The position numbers and the translations under genes were made by a program. From CAYFJO01 sp964343305 (GTDB taxonomy: Bacteria > Planctomycetota > Planctomycetia > Pirellulales > Pirellulaceae), in NCBI GenBank assembly GCA_964343305.1, contig CAYFJO010000305.1, forward strand, positions 1 to 13,079: a DNA stretch of 13,079 bases. Reading direction: 5' to 3'. This document shows positions 5,323 to 12,114 of this stretch, in pieces. Each line of letters begins with the position of its first letter. The first letter of the stretch is position 1. Under the pieces are notes generated by a model, which saw nothing but the letters and a program-made list of their open reading frames with translations, searched no databases and was not told the origin of the DNA.

Positions 5323-7245
5323 ATGAGATCATTGCGATACGTGCTTGTGATTCACAGCACGATGCTGATCAGTACATTGGTAATTGGTGGAGCGAGACTA
5401 GACGCGCAAGGTCCGCCGGCCCGAATTGAAGTATGGGACACGAAGAGTCCATTGGCAAACAGGTTGTCGTCCGCCGATTGGACGGCGAAAGACGCTTGGG
5501 AGCAGAAAGCCCGCAATCAAAAAGCACCGTCCTTCCAAGGCGATGCCGTGATGAGCAATGGTCGCATTCTTGTTGTCGTGCGCAAACGAGCGTCTGCAGC
5601 GGACGTTTACTCGGTTGCGTCTGCCGAGCCGGTCCAGCGAGTTCAACTTCGTCTGCAGACTCTCAAAGGCACACCGGCCGCTCGTCTTCAGCGCGTGGCT
5701 CTGGTTGAAAACACTCGATCGGCCGTGCGTCTGGAGACCGTCTACGAGACTGACGAAGGCGATTCAGTCTCCGCGAGCTTCCGACTCAAGCGAGGTGCTG
5801 TCGCGCTCGAAGCATCGCCTGGCGCTGGTGCGGGACGGCTACGCGTCGATGTTTCCGTGCGGTACGTTGTTCTGCCCGATTTTTTCGCGGACGATATTCT
5901 GATCGACGCCACCAAGATCCCCGTCGCCTCGGCGGAGATTCCAAGTGAGAACTTTCTGCTGCACATGACCGGCGAAGGAAATTCCATCGCCATGTGTGTG
6001 TTCGAGAACCGAGATCAAGACGTTCAAGTGACGTTCGCAGGAGAAGGTGACCGCCGAATTGCAACAGGATCGGACATTCGTTTCGGAAAGGATGGCAAGG
6101 TTTGGGTAGCGCTGTTAGAGGGGCCCGGAATCTGGCATGCGTTCGATGTCAAAGAAGAGGACGCTGGCCAAATTATGCCGCTGGAATGGAAGATGCCCTT
6201 CGCGGCCCAATGGCGTACCGATTTCACGCGCCGCAACGAGCTGACCGACAGTTGGGAGATGCTCTATCCGGCGAAAGATGGCGATGGCTACATCAAACCG
6301 ACGTGGCTGCCCGGCGCGTCTGGCGGCAAGCCAAGCGTGACCGCGACGGGCGAGATCGATAACGATGCCTACAAAGCGGGCGGACCGGCGTCGAATCGGT
6401 TGGGGCCGGAGCGCAAGCGATGGATCACCGTGCTGGGCCGATACTCGTATCCATGTTGGACGGACAAGGAGCAGATGGCACATGTGCAGCCATTGAAGCA
6501 TAAGCGCGACGACTTGATGTTTCGAGGTCCCGCAGTGATTTACCCAATCAATCGTTTGCCCCAGACGCCGATCGATACGTACACGACCGTCGACGTAGTT
6601 CGAGGCACATTGGGCGTAGGGCCGTGCGAGTACCTATTGAGTGTCGAAGGACAACGACAAGATCACATTGGCCGCGCGACGTGCCACGTCCGAAGTCTTC
6701 TCAACGTGATTTACGAGAACAAACAACAAACGTCCCAGCGGAAGGACATCGAGAACTATCTGGGAGACGCGTTGGATTTTGTCAAACACATTCGCAACCG
6801 AATCGATCTTTACATCGAGTTCGGCGGCGAGATGACTAAGTATCTTGCGGCGCAAAAGAAAGCCCACCCTGAACTGTCAAAGCCCTTGACGGAGATGGAA
6901 CAAATCGTCGGCCAACTCGACGATCGTCTGTCCGACCGTCGTGACGGAATCAAATCCGTGGAATACGTCGTGAAGCTCAACGATGGCTTCCGCAAGAACC
7001 TTCTCAACTATGATGGTCCCGATTCCATCAGTCGACTCAAGCAATACACTGACTCACTGACGAAGGTCGGCGGCAGTCAGGACGGACTGGTCGGCGAGTG
7101 CCGATGGATTGTACGCACCCTTCGACAGCGAGCCGCGCTCGCGATGGCGGTCGATCCGCGGTTCGCAGAAACAGCGAAGGAAATCCGTGCCAGAACACAA
7201 AAAGTTCTGCTCAAGCCGTCAGCCTATGAAGGGGCGCGTCATTGA
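5323..7245 (+). CDS. Exported protein of unknown function, 640 residues
   Basis: I do not recognise the family. A Sec signal peptide is clear: MRSLRYV, hydrophobic core to about residue 22, likely cleavage at LDA-QG (28/29). Residues about 30-290 look beta-rich, with alternating short strands (RVQLRLQTL, AVALEASP, VWVALLEGPGIWHAF) and could be a jelly-roll or sandwich fold of the carbohydrate-binding kind. A middle section (290-440) is rich in W, Y and P, including RYSYPCW (373-379) and GPAVIYPINRLP (402-413). From about 450 it becomes strongly helical and charged (DIENYLGDALDFVKHIRNRIDLYIEF, QIVGQLDDRLSDRRD, ECRWIVRTLRQRAALAMAVD), like a helical bundle. No known catalytic motif is seen. Its TGA overlaps the TTG start of the next gene, so it is translationally coupled to the FGE/propeller fusion and probably works with it. 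It is the first gene of the long operon. Confidence 0.8.
   Translation: MRSLRYVLVIHSTMLISTLVIGGARLDAQGPPARIEVWDTKSPLANRLSSADWTAKDAWEQKARNQKAPSFQGDAVMSNGRILVVVRKRASAADVYSVASAEPVQRVQLRLQTLKGTPAARLQRVALVENTRSAVRLETVYETDEGDSVSASFRLKRGAVALEASPGAGAGRLRVDVSVRYVVLPDFFADDILIDATKIPVASAEIPSENFLLHMTGEGNSIAMCVFENRDQDVQVTFAGEGDRRIATGSDIRFGKDGKVWVALLEGPGIWHAFDVKEEDAGQIMPLEWKMPFAAQWRTDFTRRNELTDSWEMLYPAKDGDGYIKPTWLPGASGGKPSVTATGEIDNDAYKAGGPASNRLGPERKRWITVLGRYSYPCWTDKEQMAHVQPLKHKRDDLMFRGPAVIYPINRLPQTPIDTYTTVDVVRGTLGVGPCEYLLSVEGQRQDHIGRATCHVRSLLNVIYENKQQTSQRKDIENYLGDALDFVKHIRNRIDLYIEFGGEMTKYLAAQKKAHPELSKPLTEMEQIVGQLDDRLSDRRDGIKSVEYVVKLNDGFRKNLLNYDGPDSISRLKQYTDSLTKVGGSQDGLVGECRWIVRTLRQRAALAMAVDPRFAETAKEIRARTQKVLLKPSAYEGARH
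7229..7245 (+). promoter_or_regulatory. Ribosome site and TTGA stop/start overlap
   Basis: AAGGGG (7229-7234) sits seven bases before a TTG codon at 7242-7244, and the stop of the preceding gene is TGA at 7243-7245. The four-base TTGA overlap signals translational coupling. The TTG start places an uninterrupted lipoprotein signal immediately downstream, which is the main argument for using it. Confidence 0.6.
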
Positions 7246-9062
7246 GTCAAAATCACAGACGCACACGTTCGCTCTGCCTTGGGCTGATATGTTGCGGCCC
7301 CCTTGGGGCTGGAGTTCTGGCATTCGTAGCTTTGTCCGGCTGTACGACGAACGAATCGTCCGATCTCGGCGATAAGAACGGCACGACGAACGTCACGCGC
7401 CCGGCATCGGGCGGCGAGATGATCTTGATCATCGGCGGTCAGTTTTCCATGGGTGACGCAAGTGGCTCGGCCGACGAGACGCCCCACAGAGTGATTGTCG
7501 ATTCCTTTTTCATGGACAAGTATCCCGTTTCGCAGCAGCTCTACGAAAAAGTCGCCAGTGCGAATCCTTCGAAACGAGAGAGCCCAACCCATCCAGTTGA
7601 GCGCATGCAGTGGACTGAGGCCGCGCGGTTCTGCAACATGTGTTCGGAATTGGAAGGCTTGACGCCATGCTACGACCTGAAGACGTGGCAGTGCGACTTC
7701 GAGGCGCATGGATATCGGCTGCCGACGGAAGCGGAATGGGAATATGCTTGCCGCGCGGGAAGCCAAGCGACGTACTTCTTTGGCGAAGACGTGGCGAAGT
7801 TATCCAAATACGCCTGGTGCAAGCCACATTCAAAGGGAAAGACGTGGCCCATCGGACAGAAGACTCCCAACGCGTGGGGTCTTTGCGACATGCACGGCAA
7901 CGTTTGGCAGTGGTGCAACGACTACTACGGCGAATCGTACTACGCGGACAGTCCAACTAAAAACCCCAAGGGTCCCGCCACCGGTGAGAAGAGGGTTTTG
8001 CGCGGCGGCGCGTGGAATTCAACTGCAGCGGCATGCCGCGACGCCTATCGCTTTAGCGAGTTTCAAGTATTCACCGATGCATGTTTTGGTTCGGACAGTT
8101 ACGGTTTCCGTCGCGTGAGGAATGTGAAACCTGCATCCCCAAAAAAAACGCAACCCGCCGATGATACGACGACGGTGGCCGACAAAAGCACCAACGACAT
8201 CAGCACCATTAAGAGTATTGAATCGGACGATACGGCAAAGACGCTCGAACGCACGATCGTGTTGGACGGAAAAATCGACCCCAAGCGGCTCCAGGGCAAA
8301 ATTGTGTTCGTTAGCGATCGAGGTGGACTGCTTGACATCTGGAAGATGAATGCGAACGCACAGGAAGTCTTACAGCTCACCAACGACGAACACGCTGACG
8401 CCGATCCACGTTTCTCGCCTTCGGGCAAGCGCATCATGTACACGTCGATGCGAGAAGGCTTCCCGCAAGTCTGGGTGATGAACGCCGACGGATCCAGTCC
8501 GCAGCGCATCACCGACGGGTCGCAAGCCGCTTGGTCGCCCGACGGACAATCGATCATTTTCGTTCGCGACGCCCAGGTGTACATCCGTGATTTAACTTCG
8601 GGCAAAGAACGACGCATCACACCCGAAAAGTGGCGGCGGTGCGGTGTGCCTGCCTGGAGACCAGATGGAAAGCAAGTCGCGGTGGCAAGTCGTCATCTCG
8701 CCAAGATTGGCATCTTCCTTCTCGACCCCAATGGAACAAAACACGAGCAATTGAAAACCGAAGATGCGTGCTGTACACCGCAGTGGTCCTCGGACGGCAA
8801 ACACATTCTCTTTCAAACAGACAAAGGCCACATCCATTTGTTTTACACGAGCGACGGCATGGAAGAGCAGGTAACCTTCGGCGCCGACATTCAACATGAT
8901 GCACGATTTTCACCGGATGGTTCGATGTTTGTTTACTCCCGCGCTGCGACCGAGGATGGACCGTGGCAGCTTTGGATCACCGACCTGGAAAGCGATGACT
9001 TGGATTCGATGCAGCTTACCAATCAAGGATCAAATCGCCTGCCTGATTGGCACTCAAAGTAG
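7242..9062 (+). CDS. Lipoprotein: FGE-like domain fused to PD40 (TolB-like) propeller
   Basis: The 606-residue product starts at TTG and has a lipoprotein signal (RRTRS, hydrophobic stretch, ALSGC at 30-34; C34 is the lipidation site). Residues about 58-295 form an FGE/SUMF1-type fold: GGQFSMGD (65-72), HGYRLPTEAEWEYA (156-169), DMHGNVWQWC (216-225), VLRGGAWNS (252-260) and SYGFRRVR (286-293). In human FGE two cysteines (336 and 341) bind copper; aligned from RGG, the first is S260 and the second is kept as C265. Genuine sulfatase activation is therefore unlikely. A Thr/Ser/Lys-rich linker (297-340) leads to a PD40 propeller (about 350-602) with repeated SPDGxxIxF motifs, e.g. FSPSGKRIMY (391-400), WSPDGQSIIF (431-440), WRPDGKQVAV (472-481), WSSDGKHILF (515-524) and FSPDGSMFVY (556-565). 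PD40 propellers generally mediate binding. The two following genes encode the same modules separately. Likely faces the periplasm, anchored to a membrane. Confidence 0.85.
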   Translation: MSQNHRRTRSLCLGLICCGPLGAGVLAFVALSGCTTNESSDLGDKNGTTNVTRPASGGEMILIIGGQFSMGDASGSADETPHRVIVDSFFMDKYPVSQQLYEKVASANPSKRESPTHPVERMQWTEAARFCNMCSELEGLTPCYDLKTWQCDFEAHGYRLPTEAEWEYACRAGSQATYFFGEDVAKLSKYAWCKPHSKGKTWPIGQKTPNAWGLCDMHGNVWQWCNDYYGESYYADSPTKNPKGPATGEKRVLRGGAWNSTAAACRDAYRFSEFQVFTDACFGSDSYGFRRVRNVKPASPKKTQPADDTTTVADKSTNDISTIKSIESDDTAKTLERTIVLDGKIDPKRLQGKIVFVSDRGGLLDIWKMNANAQEVLQLTNDEHADADPRFSPSGKRIMYTSMREGFPQVWVMNADGSSPQRITDGSQAAWSPDGQSIIFVRDAQVYIRDLTSGKERRITPEKWRRCGVPAWRPDGKQVAVASRHLAKIGIFLLDPNGTKHEQLKTEDACCTPQWSSDGKHILFQTDKGHIHLFYTSDGMEEQVTFGADIQHDARFSPDGSMFVYSRAATEDGPWQLWITDLESDDLDSMQLTNQGSNRLPDWHSK

Positions 9063-9106
9063 CCGTCACGCTCCGCATGAGTCTATGACAAGACAAGGAT
9101 TCAACA

Positions 9107-10135
9107 ATGAAACGATTGCTGACATTTATCGTTCTACTTGAGTTGCCCCTCGGCGTCGTGCACGCCGACGAAGCACTGAAGGCCGAACTGCACTCGTCAC
9201 CGCACAAGATCGTCTTCGAATCCTACGTCGATGACAATTGGGAGTTGTTCGTCATAAATGCGGACGGCTCGGGAAGAAGGAACCTGACGAACACAAAGGA
9301 TGTCCATGAACTTTACCCGCAAGCCTCGCCCGACGGAACGAAGATTTGCTTCCTGGCCGATGTCCAGAAGGGTCGAGAGACTCTGCGCAGTGTCAATTAC
9401 ATGAATGCCGATGGTTCCGGCCGCAAACTCGTGGCAGAGAAATCTCGGCAACCTTGCTGGAGTCCCGACAGTTTGAAGGTTGCTTATCTGCCGCAGGAGT
9501 TCAAGCGTTTCAACATCGCCGATTTTGTCAGCAAAGGGCTGTTCATTTACGATTTGGAATCCGGCAAAGCAACTCCGCATCCCAACGAGAAAATCCACCA
9601 CCTCTATACGCTCAACTGGTCCAAAAACAGCAAATGGTTTGTATCGACCGTTCACGGCGGGATGAGTTACGGACACGCCATTTTGGCGATTGAAGCTGAT
9701 GGCGATGGCGTTTTTGATTTGAAGATTCCCGGTTGTCGTCCGTGCGTCTCACCCGATGGGACGCGCGTTACGTGGAGCAGCAACGATCATACAATTCGCG
9801 TCGCCGATCTTGACTTGGCCAGCGACGTTCCAAGAATCTCAAACCAGAAAACCATCGACCAGCACAAAAAGTTGCACCTGTATCACCCAGACTTTTCACC
9901 AGACGGCAAATTCATCACGTACAGTGTCGGTCCTGGCGGTCGTGTGGCGGCCAATGGTCCTGGTACTCATACGCAAGTTGCCGAAATGGTTGGTGTGCGC
10001 GGCCCGTGGAACATTTTCGTTATGCGCGCCAACGGCGAGGGCACACCCGTACAACTGACCACCGACGAGAGTTTGTCGAACAAAGAAAGCGAATGGCTTC
10101 CTGCACAGACACTTGAAACGAGCGGAGCCCCGTAG
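9107..10135 (+). CDS. Exported PD40 (TolB-like) beta-propeller protein
   Basis: The 342-residue product has a Sec signal peptide (MKRLLTFIVLLELPLGVVHA-D, cleavage about 20/21). The mature protein is almost entirely PD40/WD40-like repeats: KIVFESYVDDNWELFVINADGS (34-55, first blade), ASPDGTKICF (73-82), WSPDSLKVAY (118-127), WSKNSKWFVS (171-180), VSPDGTRVTW (214-223) and FSPDGKFITY (263-272). It is colinear with the propeller half of the preceding fusion gene, so the two are probably paralogous. It is not TolB of the Tol-Pal system: there is no TolB N-terminal domain and no tolA, tolQ, tolR or pal nearby. AAGGA (9095-9099) lies seven bases before the ATG. It follows the fusion gene by 44 bp and is separated from the next gene by two bases, so it is in the same transcript. 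Expected in the periplasm, possibly partnering the FGE-like lipoprotein encoded next. Confidence 0.85.
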   Translation: MKRLLTFIVLLELPLGVVHADEALKAELHSSPHKIVFESYVDDNWELFVINADGSGRRNLTNTKDVHELYPQASPDGTKICFLADVQKGRETLRSVNYMNADGSGRKLVAEKSRQPCWSPDSLKVAYLPQEFKRFNIADFVSKGLFIYDLESGKATPHPNEKIHHLYTLNWSKNSKWFVSTVHGGMSYGHAILAIEADGDGVFDLKIPGCRPCVSPDGTRVTWSSNDHTIRVADLDLASDVPRISNQKTIDQHKKLHLYHPDFSPDGKFITYSVGPGGRVAANGPGTHTQVAEMVGVRGPWNIFVMRANGEGTPVQLTTDESLSNKESEWLPAQTLETSGAP

Positions 10136-10137
10136 CG

Positions 10138-11046
10138 ATGCAACTGCTTCGTCGTCTTGGAATTCTAGGTGCGATGTTCGCAATTGCGTTCTGCGGCACT
10201 GCTTGTCAGCGGCAAGGAAGCGGCGGCTCTTCATCTTTGCCGAATGCCTATCAGCCGATCGAAATCACGACCAAAACGAACGTGAAGATGGTGCTCATCC
10301 CTGGCGGGACGTTCACGATGGGTAGCGACAGCGGCGCTGATGACGAAGGTCCGTCTCATGAAGTGACCGTCTCGACCTTTGCCATGGACACGTACGAGGT
10401 CACCCAAGAACAATACGCGGCGCTGGAGATTCCCGACCCGTCCCATTTCAAAGATCCAAGGCGCCCGGTGGAACAGGTGCGCTGGTCCGATGCCGCTCAG
10501 TTCTGCAACCTTCGCAGCATCGAAGAAGGCCTCGAACCCTGCTACGACGAAGTCACGTTCGAGTGCAACTTTGGGGCGAGCGGATACCGCTTGCCGACCG
10601 AGGCCGAGTGGGAATATGCCGCACGCGCTGGAGCCAACACTGATTATGCGTTCGGTGGTTCTCCCGCCAAGCTAAGAAGCCATGCCTGTTATTCAGGGAA
10701 CTCAAAGAAGAAAACGGACCCCGTCGGCACGAAGAAGCCGAATGCGTGGGGACTGTATGACATGCACGGCAACGTGCTTGAGTGGTGTCATGACATCTAT
10801 CACCCAACCTTTTATCAAAAGACTGCGACCATTGATCCGCGTGGCCCCACCGAAGGTAAGAAACGCGTATTGCGCGGGGGTAGCTGGACTGCGAGCGAAG
10901 ATGCTTGTCGGGCGAGCATCCGCTTCGCCGATGTTCCGGGAATTACCGATGCCTGTTTTGCGCGGGACACGTACGGTTTTCGGTGTGTACGCCGCTTGAC
11001 TCCCGATGAATCGAGGCGTCTGCAGGCGGGCTCGCAAGAGGATTGA
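10138..11046 (+). CDS. FGE-like (SUMF1-type fold) lipoprotein
   Basis: The 302-residue product has a short lipoprotein-like signal (MQLLRRLGILGAMFAIAF, then CGTAC; C23 probable lipidation site, though the -3 residue is G and so atypical). Residues about 49-290 form the FGE-sulfatase fold: MVLIPGGTFTMGSD (51-64), SGYRLPTEAEWEYA (148-161), YDMHGNVLEWC (207-217), VLRGGSW (244-250), TYGFRCVRR (278-286). It aligns end to end with the FGE half of the fusion gene, sharing cysteines in QFCN, EGLxPCYD, FxCxF and TDACF. As in the fusion, only the second catalytic cysteine is present (C257); the first position is A252. Sulfatase activation is therefore improbable; this fold is also used by EgtB-like enzymes and by ligand-binding proteins. 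GGAG (10124-10127) is ten bases before the ATG. The start comes two bases after the previous stop. Confidence 0.85.
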   Translation: MQLLRRLGILGAMFAIAFCGTACQRQGSGGSSSLPNAYQPIEITTKTNVKMVLIPGGTFTMGSDSGADDEGPSHEVTVSTFAMDTYEVTQEQYAALEIPDPSHFKDPRRPVEQVRWSDAAQFCNLRSIEEGLEPCYDEVTFECNFGASGYRLPTEAEWEYAARAGANTDYAFGGSPAKLRSHACYSGNSKKKTDPVGTKKPNAWGLYDMHGNVLEWCHDIYHPTFYQKTATIDPRGPTEGKKRVLRGGSWTASEDACRASIRFADVPGITDACFARDTYGFRCVRRLTPDESRRLQAGSQED

Positions 11047-11051
11047 TTCAA

Positions 11052-12107
11052 ATGAAATCTAAAGAATCGAAAAGCAATTCTCGGCGTGGTTTCTTGAAAG
11101 ACTGCACAGGCGGATTGGTTGCCACGTGTTTGTTGCGTGACGTGACGGCTGCCGAGCAAGCGGACTTACCAACGGGTGTCGTCTACGACGACGTCTTCAA
11201 AACCCATGAAACGGGAAGTGGCCATCCCGAATCGCCAAAGCGTTACGAAGCAGTCATGAGTGCGCTCAACAAGGCCGACTTTGCAAAACCGCTGAAGCAA
11301 CTGAAGCCACGGGCAGCGACTGACGACCAAGTCGTCCTATGTCACGACAAAGATTATGTCGAGACGGCTCGCCGCGACATTACATCGGGCAAACGTAGGC
11401 TAAGCACGGGGGACACGGTGATCTGTCGCGAGTCGCTAAAGGCCGCGCTGCACGCGTGCGGCGGCGCTTGTACCGCGGTCGATGCTGTTATGGAAGGAAG
11501 GGCCAGGAATGTCTTTTGCGTGATGCGACCACCCGGTCATCACGCAACACCGAAGCAAGGCATGGGTTTTTGTATCTTCAACAATGCTGCTGTCGCCGCG
11601 CGGTACGCTCAACAACAACACGGCGTCGAAAAGGTCTTGATTGTTGATTGGGATGTTCACCACGGCAACGGTACTCAGGACATTTTCTACGAAGACGGAT
11701 CGGTCTTTTTTTTCAGCACGCATCAATCGCCATGGTATCCCGGCACGGGCCCCAAGGATGAAACCGGAGAGGGAAAGGGGAAAGGCACCACAATGAACCG
11801 CCCATTTCCAGCCGGGTCGGGCCGCAAGGAGATTGTCGGTGCGTTTCGAGACGACTTGCTTCCGGCCGTCCGTCGATTCAAGCCAGAGTTTGTCATCATT
11901 TCGGCAGGATTCGACTCGCGCATTAATGACCCTCTCGGTCGCTTCCGGCTGACCGATGATGACTTCGTTGAGTTGACGACAGGCATGATCGAGATCGCCA
12001 AAGAGCATGCCGACGGACGTCTGATCTCACTCCTCGAAGGCGGATACAATCTCGACGGTCTGGCCAGCGCCGCGACTGCTCATTGTCGCAGAATGCAACA
12101 GGCGTGA
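11052..12107 (+). CDS. Tat-exported histone-deacetylase-fold amidohydrolase
   Basis: The 351-residue product belongs to the zinc-dependent histone deacetylase/acetoin utilisation/acetylpolyamine amidohydrolase superfamily, closest in style to bacterial class II-like members. All catalytic parts are visible: RPPGHHATP (159-167, the H163-H164 dyad), GMGFCIFNN (170-178), DWDVHHGNG (199-207, zinc ligands D201 and H203), AGFDSR (285-290, zinc ligand D288) and EGGYNLDG (329-336, Y332 for the oxyanion). The N-terminus carries a textbook twin-arginine motif SRRGFLK (10-16), then a moderately hydrophobic stretch and a plausible cleavage at TAA-EQ near 34/35. That predicts a folded, metal-loaded enzyme exported from the cytoplasm, so histones or cytoplasmic acetyl-lysine are unlikely substrates; exported acetylated amines, peptides or sugars fit better. 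An in-frame TTG at 11043 overlaps the previous stop, but GAGG (11038-11041) is spaced for the ATG at 11052. Confidence 0.88.
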   Translation: MKSKESKSNSRRGFLKDCTGGLVATCLLRDVTAAEQADLPTGVVYDDVFKTHETGSGHPESPKRYEAVMSALNKADFAKPLKQLKPRAATDDQVVLCHDKDYVETARRDITSGKRRLSTGDTVICRESLKAALHACGGACTAVDAVMEGRARNVFCVMRPPGHHATPKQGMGFCIFNNAAVAARYAQQQHGVEKVLIVDWDVHHGNGTQDIFYEDGSVFFFSTHQSPWYPGTGPKDETGEGKGKGTTMNRPFPAGSGRKEIVGAFRDDLLPAVRRFKPEFVIISAGFDSRINDPLGRFRLTDDDFVELTTGMIEIAKEHADGRLISLLEGGYNLDGLASAATAHCRRMQQA

Positions 12108-12114
12108 CGCCGCA

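Noticed and set aside
5175..5429. 84-codon plus-strand frame overlapping the start of the 640-residue protein
   Set aside because: The translation looks partly protein-like, but it overlaps a well-supported signal peptide in another frame, has only a weak ribosome site, and ends in a low-complexity tail.
7239..7766. 175-codon minus-strand frame under the FGE/PD40 fusion
   Set aside because: The plus-strand frame has unmistakable domain motifs; the antisense product has none.
9107..10135. True TolB of the Tol-Pal system
   Set aside because: It lacks the TolB N-terminal domain and no tolQ, tolR, tolA or pal gene is nearby; only the propeller repeat type is shared.
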